Below are positions 1-5,928 of a stretch of 7,868 nucleotides of DNA, one piece after another. Every line of letters begins with the position of its first letter. Position 1 is the stretch's first letter. Below the pieces are notes generated by a model, which saw only the letters and a list, made by a program, of their open reading frames with translations, was not told where the DNA came from and made no database searches. Where the stretch lies: contig CAMGDO010000031.1 in the NCBI GenBank assembly GCA_946042585.1, positions 1-7,868 on the forward strand, written 5' to 3'. The stretch is from an uncultured Clostridia bacterium (GTDB lineage: Bacteria > Bacillota > Clostridia > Christensenellales > Aristaeellaceae). The position numbers were made by a program, and so were the translations under genes.

Positions 1-190
1 CCTGACCGCCGCGCTTGGTGTAGCGGGTCAGGGCGATACGGGCGGCCTCGATCTGCTGACTGGTCACCCAGCAGGGCTCCAGCGCGACCAGACCGTAATC
101 GCCGTAGGCGACGAAATTACCGCGATGAGCGGTACCCTTCATGCGGCCGCGGAATACGCGACGACGCTTCACTCTCTTGGGCATCAGCAT
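1..190 (-). CDS. rplP: 50S ribosomal protein L16, N-terminal part (cut by window edge)
   Basis: This is the first 63 codons of L16, a large-subunit protein that binds 23S rRNA near the A site and helps position tRNA. The translation opens [19 protein letters not shown] and continues through [18 protein letters not shown] and [19 protein letters not shown], which is the conserved L16 N-terminal half; complete family members have about 137-145 residues, so more than half is missing to the left. The start at 190 gives the conserved MLMPKR opening. It lies 2 bases after the rpsC stop, and its AAGGAGG ribosome binding site sits inside the last codons of rpsC (EGGK-stop), 9 bases from the ATG. This implies translational coupling to rpsC. 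Identification is from sequence similarity I recognise; no break is seen in the visible part. Confidence 0.96.
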   Translation of the reverse strand, partial: MLMPKRVKRRRVFRGRMKGTAHRGNFVAYGDYGLVALEPCWVTSQQIEAARIALTRYTKRGGQ

Positions 191-192
191 GA

Positions 193-876
193 TTATTTGC
201 CTCCTTCGGTGCGCACGGCAGGCTTCTTGGCCTGGGGCAGGATCTGACCCTTGTAGATCCACACCTTAACGCCCAGACGGCCATACGTGGTCTTGGCTTC
301 AGCAAAGCCATAGTCGATGTTGGCGCGCAGCGTTTGCAGGGGGATGGAGCCTTCATGGTAATGTTCGGTGCGAGCGATGTCAGCGCCGTTGAGACGGCCG
401 CCCACAGACACCTTGATGCCCTTGGCAGCCTCGCCGCCCTTCATGGGGCGCATGGCGCGCTGGATGCTCTGCTTCATCGCGCGGCGGAAAGCAATGCGCT
501 TTTCCAGCTGCTGAGCGATGTTTTCGGCCACCAGCTGCGCATCAGTGTCGGGATTCTTGATCTCCATCACGTTGATGTTGCAGGGATGACCCAGGAACTT
601 TTCGACCTCAGCCTTGAGCTCTTCGATGCCCTTGCCGCCGCGGCCGATGATCATGCCGGGCTTGCCGGTGAAGATGTTCACGGTCATGCGGGCGTCGGAA
701 CGCTCCACATCAATGCGGCTGATGCCGGTGTTGTAGAACTTTTCTTTAAGCATTTCGCGCAGCTTGTGATCCTCGATGAGGTGGTTCGCGAAATCCTTTT
801 TATCGGCGTACCAGCGCGTGCTCCAGTCAAAGATCACGCCTACGCGTGCGCCATGCGGATTAACTTTCTGACCCAT
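193..876 (-). CDS. rpsC: 30S ribosomal protein S3
   Basis: S3 sits at the mRNA entry channel of the small subunit and contributes to mRNA unwinding. The 227-residue product (E. coli has 233) starts [13 protein letters not shown], the standard S3 opening. A type II KH domain covers roughly residues 38-107, with the GxxG loop at G78-R-G-G81. The C-terminal domain contains [15 protein letters not shown] (about 156-170). R131, R132 and K135, the positions tied in E. coli S3 to mRNA helicase activity, are all present at the same numbers. The start at 876 is preceded by GGGAGG 7 bases upstream. It lies 17 bases after the rplV stop and 2 bases before rplP. The tail ([12 protein letters not shown]) is short and basic, as in many Gram-positive S3 proteins. 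Confidence 0.98.
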   Translation of the reverse strand: MGQKVNPHGARVGVIFDWSTRWYADKKDFANHLIEDHKLREMLKEKFYNTGISRIDVERSDARMTVNIFTGKPGMIIGRGGKGIEELKAEVEKFLGHPCNINVMEIKNPDTDAQLVAENIAQQLEKRIAFRRAMKQSIQRAMRPMKGGEAAKGIKVSVGGRLNGADIARTEHYHEGSIPLQTLRANIDYGFAEAKTTYGRLGVKVWIYKGQILPQAKKPAVRTEGGK

Positions 877-893
877 TCGGAAACCTCCCTCTC

Positions 894-1283
894 TTACTTG
901 GTCTTGGCGTCAAGGATCACGCTGATATGGCAGGTGCGGCGCAGCATCGGGCTGGCCGAGCCGCGGCTGCGGGCTACATAGCGCTTCAGGACGGGGCCGG
1001 GATTGGCATACACCTCAGCGACATACAGCGTGCTGCGATCCATCTCCTGGTTGTTGACCGCATTGGCCACAGCGCTGGAGAGCAGCTTGTACACCACGGG
1101 GGACGCGGCCTTGGGGGTGTACTGCAGGATTGCAAGCGCCTCATCCACGTTCTTGCCGCGGATCAGGTCGATGACGATCTTGACCTTACGGGGAGAGATA
1201 CGCACATGCTTCACATGGGCCTGGGGGCGCTTGTCGCGCGTTTCGGCGCGCTTGAGGCCCTTTTCACGGGTATTGGTTGCCAT
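894..1283 (-). CDS. rplV: 50S ribosomal protein L22
   Basis: L22 binds all domains of 23S rRNA during assembly and sends a long beta-hairpin into the nascent peptide exit tunnel. The product has 129 residues against about 110 in E. coli. The excess is a charged N-terminal extension of about 20 residues ([14 protein letters not shown]) before the conserved core [25 protein letters not shown]. Extensions like this occur in clostridial L22, so it is not taken as a wrong start; GGAAGGAG lies 9 bases upstream of the ATG. The tunnel hairpin is at about 98-118 ([22 protein letters not shown]). At its tip the usual G-R-A reads G108-S109-A110. The gene follows rpsS by 18 bases and precedes rpsC by 17. 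Confidence 0.97.
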   Translation of the reverse strand: MATNTREKGLKRAETRDKRPQAHVKHVRISPRKVKIVIDLIRGKNVDEALAILQYTPKAASPVVYKLLSSAVANAVNNQEMDRSTLYVAEVYANPGPVLKRYVARSRGSASPMLRRTCHISVILDAKTK

Positions 1284-1301
1284 ACTCTTTCTCTCCTTCC
1301 G

Positions 1302-1574
1302 TTATCTGGACGTCTTTTCGCCGGCGTGACCGCGGAAGGTGCGCGTGGGGGCGAACTCACCCAGCTTGTGGCCAACCATGTCCTCAGTCACATAGACCGG
1401 CACATGCTTGCGGCCATCATGCACCGCAATGGTGTGGCCAACGAAATCGGGGAAAATGGTGGAGGAACGGGACCAAGTCTTCAGAACGGCTTTCTTCCCG
1501 GTCTTGTTCATTTCCTGAACGCGCTTGAGCAGCGCTTCCTGGATATAGGGGCCTTTCTTGACGGAACGGCTCAT
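1302..1574 (-). CDS. rpsS: 30S ribosomal protein S19
   Basis: S19 is a small-subunit head protein that partners with S13 and contacts the subunit interface near the A-site tRNA. The 90-residue product (family about 88-93) starts [12 protein letters not shown]. It carries the S19 signature [19 protein letters not shown] at about residues 65-83, followed by a short basic tail. The start at 1574 has GAGGAGG about 10 bases upstream. The gap to the preceding rplB stop is 29 bases, the longest in this operon, and it contains only the ribosome binding site. The 18-base gap to rplV carries the rplV ribosome binding site. Nothing is unusual. Confidence 0.98.
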   Translation of the reverse strand: MSRSVKKGPYIQEALLKRVQEMNKTGKKAVLKTWSRSSTIFPDFVGHTIAVHDGRKHVPVYVTEDMVGHKLGEFAPTRTFRGHAGEKTSR

Positions 1575-1603
1575 TTTTCAGATTGCCTCCTCTCGAATCG
1601 CTC

Positions 1604-2437
1604 TTACTTCTTGCCCGCGCGCTTGACGATCAGGCGGTTGGAATACTTCTTATGCTTGCGGGTCTTGAGGCCCAGAGCGGGCTTGCCCCACGGAGTAACA
1701 GGAGCGGGCATACCAACGGGGCTCTTGCCCTCGCCGCCGCCGTGCGGGTGATCGCAGGGATTCATCACGACGCCGCGAACGGTGGGACGAATGCCCATGT
1801 GGCGGGTGCGGCCGGCCTTGCCGATGCGCACGTTCTCATGGTCGGTGTTGCCGACGGTGCCGATGGTGGCATAGGCCGTCATGGGCACCACGCGCACTTC
1901 GCCGGAGGGAAGGCGAACCTGAGCGGCGTTGCCTTCCTTGGCCATCAGCTGCGCGTAGGCGCCGGCGGAGCGGACCATCTGGCCGCCGCGGCCGGGCTTG
2001 ATCTCCACGTTGTGAATCAGGGTACCAACGGGGATCTTGGCGATGGGCAGCGCGTTGCCGGGCTTGATGTCGGCGTTTTCGCTGGCCAGCACGGTGTCGC
2101 CCACCTTCAGGCCCAGAGGAGCCAGAATGTAGCGCTTCTCGCCGTCAGCATAGTTCAGCAGGGCGATGAACGCGGAGCGGTTCGGATCGTATTCGATCGC
2201 AGCCACCCGGGCGGGGATATCGCGCTTGTCGCGCTTGAAGTCAATGACACGATACTTGATTTTGTTGCCGCCGCCCTGATGACGAACGGTGATCTTGCCC
2301 TGATTGTTGCGGCCCGCGTTCTTCTTGAGGTATTCCACCAGGCTCTTTTCGGGAGTCTTCTTGGTGATTTCCTCGTAGGTCAGCACGGACATGAAACGGC
2401 GGGCGGACGAAGTCGGCTTATATACACGGATTGCCAT
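1604..2437 (-). CDS. rplB: 50S ribosomal protein L2
   Basis: L2 is one of the most conserved large-subunit proteins, needed for subunit association and for peptidyl-transferase centre assembly. The product has 277 residues, matching the usual 273-277. It opens [18 protein letters not shown] and includes the OB-fold region (about 50-120, [19 protein letters not shown]) and the SH3-like barrel (about 130-200). The C-terminal hallmark [16 protein letters not shown] is at about 225-240; H230 corresponds to the histidine of E. coli L2 (H229) implicated in peptidyl-transferase function. The basic tail [20 protein letters not shown] ends the protein. AGGAGG lies 9 bases before the ATG, and the rplW stop is 18 bases upstream. 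Confidence 0.99.
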   Translation of the reverse strand: MAIRVYKPTSSARRFMSVLTYEEITKKTPEKSLVEYLKKNAGRNNQGKITVRHQGGGNKIKYRVIDFKRDKRDIPARVAAIEYDPNRSAFIALLNYADGEKRYILAPLGLKVGDTVLASENADIKPGNALPIAKIPVGTLIHNVEIKPGRGGQMVRSAGAYAQLMAKEGNAAQVRLPSGEVRVVPMTAYATIGTVGNTDHENVRIGKAGRTRHMGIRPTVRGVVMNPCDHPHGGGEGKSPVGMPAPVTPWGKPALGLKTRKHKKYSNRLIVKRAGKK

Positions 2438-2455
2438 TTTGCTTTTCCTCCTACC

Positions 2456-2752
2456 TTAGGCCATGCCTTCGAAGAACGCGATGGGCTTCGAATCTTCGGC
2501 CAGCTTCACATAGGCTTTCTTCACTTCGGGGGTACGGCCCTGGGTGCGGCCCTGGCGCTTCATCTTGCCAAGGGTGCGCACGGTGTTGACCTTTTCCACC
2601 TTGATGCCTTCAAAAACGGATTCCAGCGCCTGCTTGATCTCGGTCTTGTTGGCGGAGATGGCCACCTCGAAGACGTAGCGCTTTTCTTCGATGCCGTCGT
2701 AGCCCTTTTCGGTCAGGACGGGGCGAAGAATGACGTCATGCGGATTCTTCAT
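2456..2752 (-). CDS. rplW: 50S ribosomal protein L23
   Basis: L23 lies at the exit of the peptide tunnel and is the docking site for trigger factor and the signal recognition particle. The 98-residue product (family about 95-100) contains the conserved LRPVLTEKG near the N-terminus, then YVFEVAISANKTEIKQALESVF (about 26-47) and the rRNA-binding loop VNTVRTLGKMKRQGRTQGR (about 55-73). Its ATG overlaps the rplD stop by one base (TAATG), with AGGAGGT inside the last rplD codons about 9 bases upstream. Translation of L4 and L23 is therefore probably coupled. The rplB start follows 18 bases downstream. Confidence 0.97.
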   Translation of the reverse strand: MKNPHDVILRPVLTEKGYDGIEEKRYVFEVAISANKTEIKQALESVFEGIKVEKVNTVRTLGKMKRQGRTQGRTPEVKKAYVKLAEDSKPIAFFEGMA

Positions 2753-3375
2753 TACGCATACACCTCCTGGATGTTCTCCATCGCGGCGCGGGTCACAATC
2801 AGCTTGTTGGCGCGCAGGATGTCGTACACGTTGAGGGTGTTGACATAGCAGTCGTCCAGCAGCTCGATGTTCTTGGTGGCGCGGATGATGGACTCATCGC
2901 GGCCTTCGAGCACCAGCAGGGCGCGCTTTTCGGCGTCCAGCGCCTTGAGCATGCGGGCGGCGTACTTGGTCTTGACTTCCTCAAACTTGATCTGATCAAC
3001 CACGATGATCTCGCCGGCGTTGAACTTCTCGGACAGCGCGCTCTTCATGGCCAGACGGCGTACCTTCTTGGGTACGTTGACAACATAGTCGCGGGGCTGG
3101 GGAGCGAACACCACGCCGCCGTGCGCGAACTGGGGAGCACGGTTGCCATGGTGGCGGGCATTGCCGGTGCCCTTCTGGCGATAGATCTTGCGACCGCCGC
3201 CGCGCACCATGCCGCGCGTGAGCGCGCTCTGCGTGCCCTGACGCTTGTTGGCAAGGATGGAGCGGACGACCAGATGCATGGCCGCCGTGTTGGGCTCAAC
3301 AGCAAAGATTTCGTCCTTGAGCTGCATTTCGCCAACGCTCGCGCCCTGCATGTTCAGCACTTTAATACTGGGCAT
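2752..3375 (-). CDS. rplD: 50S ribosomal protein L4
   Basis: L4 (bacterial L4/L1 family) is an early 23S rRNA binder whose extended loop lines the constriction of the exit tunnel together with L22. The product has 207 residues, typical for the family. The globular start MPSIKVLNMQG leads into the loop at about 45-95, with GGGRKIYRQKGTGNARHH and HGGVVFAPQPRDY. K68 in RQKGTG corresponds to the position in E. coli L4 (K63) linked to macrolide resistance, and here it is the wild-type lysine. In E. coli L4 is the autogenous repressor of the S10 operon; whether that holds here is unknown, though the operon does have a structured leader. AAGGAGG lies about 10 bases before the ATG; the rplC stop is 20 bases upstream. 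The stop overlaps rplW. Confidence 0.98.
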   Translation of the reverse strand: MPSIKVLNMQGASVGEMQLKDEIFAVEPNTAAMHLVVRSILANKRQGTQSALTRGMVRGGGRKIYRQKGTGNARHHGNRAPQFAHGGVVFAPQPRDYVVNVPKKVRRLAMKSALSEKFNAGEIIVVDQIKFEEVKTKYAARMLKALDAEKRALLVLEGRDESIIRATKNIELLDDCYVNTLNVYDILRANKLIVTRAAMENIQEVYA

Positions 3376-3395
3376 AATCGTTGTTCCTCCTTCAA

Positions 3396-4037
3396 TCAGG
3401 CTTTCACGGAATTGCGCACGAGGAGCAATCCGCCCTTGGGGCCGGGCACAGCGCCGTGTACCAGCAGCAGGTCGCGCTCCGCGTCCACCTTGACCACGGT
3501 CAGGTTCTGGACGGTGGTGCGCTCCACGCCGTAATGGCCGGACATGTGCTTGTTCTTGAACACGCGGCTGGGATCGGAGTTGGCGCTCATGGAGCCGACG
3601 CCGCGATGATACTTGGAGCCGTGCGCCATGGGGCCGGTGTGCTGATTCCAGCGGTAGATCGCGCCGGTGAAGCCGTGGCCCTTGCTGGTGCCGGTGACGT
3701 CGATTTTGTCGCCTTCGGCGAACACATCCACCTTCACGACCTGACCCACTTCATAGGAAGCGGCGTCTTCCAGACGGAACTCGCGCAGATAACGGGTGGC
3801 GGCCACGCCAGCCTTCTTGAAATGGCCCATTTCGGGCTTGTTGACCAGCTTCTCGGCGCGCTTTTCGGCATAGGTGTCATAGCCGAACTGCACAGCCTCG
3901 TAGCCGTCCTTTTCATTGGTCTTCTTCTGAACGACGGTGCAGGGGCCCGCCTGAATGACAGTGACGGGAACCAGGCTGCCGTCAGGCATGAAAATCTGGG
4001 TCATGCCGAGCTTTTTGCCCAAGATCGCTTTCTTCAT
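3396..4037 (-). CDS. rplC: 50S ribosomal protein L3
   Basis: L3 initiates 50S assembly with L24 and reaches into the peptidyl-transferase centre. The product has 213 residues (family about 205-215). It begins [16 protein letters not shown] and has the beta-barrel core, then the central extension at about 115-160 with [30 protein letters not shown] and [17 protein letters not shown]132 lies at the glutamine position that the methyltransferase PrmB modifies in E. coli (Q150); modification here is only inferred. The preceding residues W130-N131 differ from the more usual R-H-G/N. The C-terminal part [11 protein letters not shown] and [16 protein letters not shown] is standard. AGGAGG is 7 bases before the ATG; the rpsJ stop is 16 bases upstream. 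Confidence 0.98.
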   Translation of the reverse strand: MKKAILGKKLGMTQIFMPDGSLVPVTVIQAGPCTVVQKKTNEKDGYEAVQFGYDTYAEKRAEKLVNKPEMGHFKKAGVAATRYLREFRLEDAASYEVGQVVKVDVFAEGDKIDVTGTSKGHGFTGAIYRWNQHTGPMAHGSKYHRGVGSMSANSDPSRVFKNKHMSGHYGVERTTVQNLTVVKVDAERDLLLVHGAVPGPKGGLLLVRNSVKA

Positions 4038-4053
4038 GATGTTGCCTCCTGCC

Positions 4054-4362
4054 TTACAGCTTGATTTCGATCTCGACGCCGGCGGGAAGATCGAGCTTCA
4101 TCATGGCGTCCACGGTACGCTGAGTGGGGTTGTGGATGTCGATCAGGCGCTTGTGCGTACGGCGTTCGAACTGTTCGCGGCTGTCCTTGTACTTGTGGGG
4201 CGAGCGCAGAATGGTGACGATTTCCTTCTCCGTGGGGAGCGGAATGGGGCCCGATACCTGCGCGCCCGTGCGCTTGGCGGTTTCCACAATGCGCTCGGCG
4301 CTGCGATCGATCAGGTTGTGCTCATACGCCTTGAGCTTGATGCGGATTTTCTGGTTGGCCAT
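4054..4362 (-). CDS. rpsJ: 30S ribosomal protein S10 (first gene of the S10 operon)
   Basis: S10 is a small-subunit head protein that, as NusE, also joins NusB in transcription antitermination. The 102-residue product (E. coli 103) starts [21 protein letters not shown] and carries the family signature [19 protein letters not shown] at about residues 54-72. It ends [12 protein letters not shown]. The reading frame stays open for 94 further codons upstream (to 4644), but that stretch has no S10 similarity, covers the promoter and the structured leader, and has no ribosome binding site. The start at 4362 is set by AGGAGG at 4370-4375, 7 bases away, and by the conserved N-terminus. As first gene it is transcribed from the promoter at 4603-4631. 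Confidence 0.98.
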   Translation of the reverse strand: MANQKIRIKLKAYEHNLIDRSAERIVETAKRTGAQVSGPIPLPTEKEIVTILRSPHKYKDSREQFERRTHKRLIDIHNPTQRTVDAMMKLDLPAGVEIEIKL

Positions 4363-4596
4363 CTTTTTTCCTCCTAATTTTTTCGTTCTCGCGGTCAAAG
4401 GGGGGAGCATCTTCCGGTCCGTCTCCCGCGCAGTCGGGATTCGCAACCTCAGAATCCCTCTGACTTTCCTTCCCTGCACCGCATGGTCCAGCGGCGGGAA
4501 GTGTGAGCCCGTCGCCCGGTCTGGCCGGGCTGGTCCGCTGCAATTACCCGCCAAGGCCGGGCGGCAACTTGCAGTTTCATCCCATAAACAGACAAC
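4363..4596 (-). promoter_or_regulatory. Structured 5' leader of the S10 operon mRNA (about 234 nt)
   Basis: This is the untranslated stretch between the predicted transcription start (about 4596) and the rpsJ ATG. It is GC-rich, unlike the AT-rich DNA just upstream. By eye it holds five stem-loops in transcript order. A: 4538-4574, outer arms CTGCAA/TTGCAG around an inner GC-rich stem. B: 4514-4530, GCCCGG/CCGGGC with a 5-base loop. C: 4469-4501, CTTCCC/GGGAAG plus inner CCGC/GCGG. D: 4432-4465, GGGATTC/GAATCCC with a 9-base loop, extended by AGTC/GACT across an AGA bulge. E: 4390-4430, weaker. The segment 4535-4540 can instead pair with 4489-4494 (CAGCGG/CCGCTG), which would compete with A and C. 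No hairpin is followed by a U-run, so control by an intrinsic attenuator is not obvious. A ribosomal-protein binding leader, as in the E. coli S10 operon (L4), is inferred. I cannot assign it to a named RNA family. Confidence 0.6.
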
Positions 4597-4602
4597 GGAC
4601 AT

Positions 4603-4631
4603 ATTATAAAGGATTGCCGCAAAAAACGCAA
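4603..4631 (-). promoter_or_regulatory. Promoter of the S10 ribosomal protein operon
   Basis: On the minus strand a perfect -10 box TATAAT (4608 to 4603) lies 17 bases from a -35 box TTGCGT (4631 to 4626), ideal spacing for the housekeeping sigma factor. Directly upstream of the -35 is an A-rich tract (about 4632-4662, containing GAAAAAAAG and GAAAAAATTG read on the minus strand) that resembles an UP element, common at highly expressed ribosomal promoters. Transcription should start near 4596. Confidence 0.85.
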
Positions 4632-4667
4632 GAGGATTTTGCAATTTTTTCGGCTTTTTTTCTAAAC

Positions 4668-4793
4668 TTTTTCTGAAAAATCCTTGATTTTCCTTGTATT
4701 TTCGTTATCGTCTTTTTGTCGTTATGTCCACGATGCCGTGTGTGTCTCGTTCTGCTGGTGCGTCGGTTTCCGCCGGCGTCTTTTTCAGAAAAA
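4668..4793. repeat. Short AT-rich inverted repeat pair between the divergent promoters
   Basis: TTTTTCTGAAAAA at 4668-4680 and its exact reverse complement TTTTTCAGAAAAA at 4781-4793 are 100 bases apart, and each is itself nearly palindromic. They flank the centre of the divergent intergenic region. They could be paired binding sites for a regulator or a structural element, but such low-complexity A/T motifs can also arise by chance. No known operator is recognised. Confidence 0.3.
4761..4785 (+). terminator. Possible small intrinsic terminator upstream of the plus-strand promoter
   Basis: CGTCGG (4761-4766) can pair with CCGGCG (4773-4778) over six pairs (one T-G wobble) around a 6-base loop, and the stem is followed by TCTTTTT (4779-4785). 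This is the form of a weak intrinsic terminator reading rightwards. No gene is seen upstream on the plus strand for it to end, so it might stop antisense transcripts or define the end of a very short RNA. No convincing promoter for such an RNA was found. Confidence 0.3.
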
Positions 4794-4822
4794 ACGAAAA
4801 TATGGCAAAAATCGCACGAAAT

Positions 4823-4851
4823 TTGACGTCTGCTTTTCTGATGGCTATAAT
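4823..4851 (+). promoter_or_regulatory. Promoter of the E2-like acyltransferase gene
   Basis: TTGACG (4823-4828) and a perfect TATAAT (4846-4851) are separated by 17 bases, a near-consensus housekeeping promoter. The expected transcription start is about 4858, giving a 5' untranslated region of about 59 bases before the ATG at 4917. The strength of the match suggests steady expression. Confidence 0.88.
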
Positions 4852-4901
4852 GTACTATGTTTCAGTTTGTTCATATTATTTATAGATACGTTGAATCAAT
4901 C

Positions 4902-4907
4902 AAGGAG
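4902..4907 (+). promoter_or_regulatory. Ribosome binding site fixing the start of the E2-like gene
   Basis: AAGGAG lies 9 bases upstream of the ATG at 4917. The alternative in-frame ATG at 4857 coincides with the predicted transcription start and has no such site, so this motif decides the start. Confidence 0.85.
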
Positions 4908-4916
4908 AGGCAAACA

Positions 4917-5804
4917 ATGTTTGGACATCGTTCTGACGGCTACCTGATCAAGGATATCGACCCCATCGTCTCCATCACCGGCTATCTGATGCCCATGCGC
5001 TGTGACGCGCAGGTTTTCACGCAGTACAAGGTGGATTTCGAGAAGCTGTCGCGCTACATCGTCAAAAAGGGCCAGGAGGGGCACAAGATCACCTTCATGG
5101 AGCTGATCATTGCCGCCTACGTCCGCGCCGTGTCGCAGCAGCCCCAGATCAACCGCTTCATCGCCAACAAGCGGCTCTATGCCCGCAACCAGCTGAGCGT
5201 ATCCTTCACCATGGTGCGCAGCACGGATGGCGATGATTTCTCCGAAAACACCACCAAATGCCAGTTTGACCCCAGCGACACCATCTTTGATGTATCGGCG
5301 CGTGTCAACGCCGCCATCGAGCAGTGCAAGCAGGAGGAAGCGGACAACAGCTCGCTCAAGATCGCCAAGCTCCTGCGCAATCCCCTGCTGGCCACCACCA
5401 TCGCAGCCATCGCGCGTTTTCTGGATCGTTACGGCCTTTGCCCGCGCATCCTGCTGGACGCCAGCCCCTTCCACGCCAGCATGTTCTTCACCAATGTCGC
5501 CTCCATCGGTCTGCCCTATGTGCAGCACCATCTGGCCAATTTCGGCACGCTTTCGCAGTTTTTCGCCCTGGGCATGCCCGAGCGCACCGTTGCGCTGGAT
5601 ACCGACGGCAAGCCCGTGCGCAAGCGTCTGCTGCCTATCGGCGTGGTCATTGACGAGCGCGTGTGCGAAGGCGCCATGTATTCCCGCATGACCTCCATCA
5701 TGAGCCGCATGCTGAACGATCCCGAGCTTCTGGAGCAGCCGCCGGAGGAGGTGCGCTACGACGAAGGGCATGAATACCATGTGCCCAAGCCGGAAGCAAA
5801 ATAA
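4917..5804 (+). CDS. Stand-alone 2-oxo acid dehydrogenase E2 / CAT-fold acyltransferase-like protein
   Basis: The 295-residue product resembles the catalytic (C-terminal) domain of E2 acyltransferases and chloramphenicol acetyltransferases, which move acyl groups between a thiol carrier and coenzyme A. Visible family features are ITFMELIIAAYVRAVSQQPQINRFIANKRLY (about 58-88), LSVSFTMVR (93-101), the FFTNVASIG strand (190-198), HHLANFGTLSQFFALGMPE (204-222) and a terminal VVIDERVCEGAMYSRMTSIMSRMLNDPELL (243-272). There is no lipoyl domain, no peripheral-subunit-binding domain, no signal peptide and no neighbouring E1 or E3 gene, so it is unlikely to be a normal dehydrogenase-complex subunit. 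The motif that is HRxxDG in active enzymes reads E247-R-V-C-E-G252, so the catalytic histidine is replaced. This could mean an inactive or altered enzyme, or a subfamily with a different chemistry. It has its own promoter and terminator and is divergent from the S10 operon. The substrate is unknown. Confidence 0.8.
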   Translation: MFGHRSDGYLIKDIDPIVSITGYLMPMRCDAQVFTQYKVDFEKLSRYIVKKGQEGHKITFMELIIAAYVRAVSQQPQINRFIANKRLYARNQLSVSFTMVRSTDGDDFSENTTKCQFDPSDTIFDVSARVNAAIEQCKQEEADNSSLKIAKLLRNPLLATTIAAIARFLDRYGLCPRILLDASPFHASMFFTNVASIGLPYVQHHLANFGTLSQFFALGMPERTVALDTDGKPVRKRLLPIGVVIDERVCEGAMYSRMTSIMSRMLNDPELLEQPPEEVRYDEGHEYHVPKPEAK

Positions 5805-5818
5805 AATACCGTCAGCAA

Positions 5819-5860
5819 AAGTCCCGGAAAACCGCAGTTTTCCGGGACTTATTTATATTT
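5819..5860 (+). terminator. Intrinsic terminator of the E2-like gene, possibly bidirectional
   Basis: A perfect 13-bp stem (AAGTCCCGGAAAA at 5819-5831 with its complement at 5838-5850) closes a 6-base loop and is followed by an A/T-rich run ending in TTTTT (5851-5862). It begins 14 bases after the stop codon. Read on the minus strand the same hairpin is followed by only a short T run (ACTTTTG), so it may also end the converging HAD-mgtE transcript with lower efficiency. Confidence 0.92.
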
Positions 5861-5883
5861 TTATCCAACACCCGCCTGCCGTC

Positions 5884-5928
5884 AGCGGCGTATGCAGGGA
5901 AAGACATCCCCTGCGCTTTATCGCCGCT
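5884..5928 (-). other. Two-tier hairpin at the 3' end of the HAD phosphatase gene
   Basis: Read on the minus strand, AGCGGCG (5928-5922) pairs with CGCCGCT (5890-5884), and inside it GCAGGG (5914-5909) pairs with CCCTGC (5899-5894). The structure begins at the last base of the stop codon. It has no following T run, so it is not a standard intrinsic terminator; it may stabilise the transcript end or add to the terminator at 5819-5850 further downstream. Confidence 0.5.

Noticed and set aside
1583..2848. Long plus-strand open frame (421 codons) opposite rplB and rplW
   Set aside because: It is antisense to highly conserved genes, rich in Ala/Gly/His/Asp as expected of a reverse-frame shadow in GC-rich DNA, and has no promoter or recognisable domain.
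4577..4585. Minimal upstream frame ATG-GGA-TGA near the start of the S10 leader
   Set aside because: It has no ribosome binding site and this length arises readily by chance.
4363..4644. Open 94-codon upstream extension of rpsJ
   Set aside because: It spans the promoter and leader hairpins, has no ribosome binding site and no S10 similarity; the S10 N-terminus is clear at 4362.
4857..4916. In-frame upstream ATG at 4857 that would add 20 residues to the E2-like protein
   Set aside because: It coincides with the predicted transcription start of the TATAAT promoter and lacks a ribosome binding site, whereas the ATG at 4917 has AAGGAG 9 bases upstream. A leaderless start is possible but less likely.
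4684..4947. Small plus-strand frames in the divergent intergenic region (87 and 63 codons)
   Set aside because: They run across the promoter, have Phe/Cys-rich compositions from AT-rich DNA, no ribosome binding site and no recognisable family.
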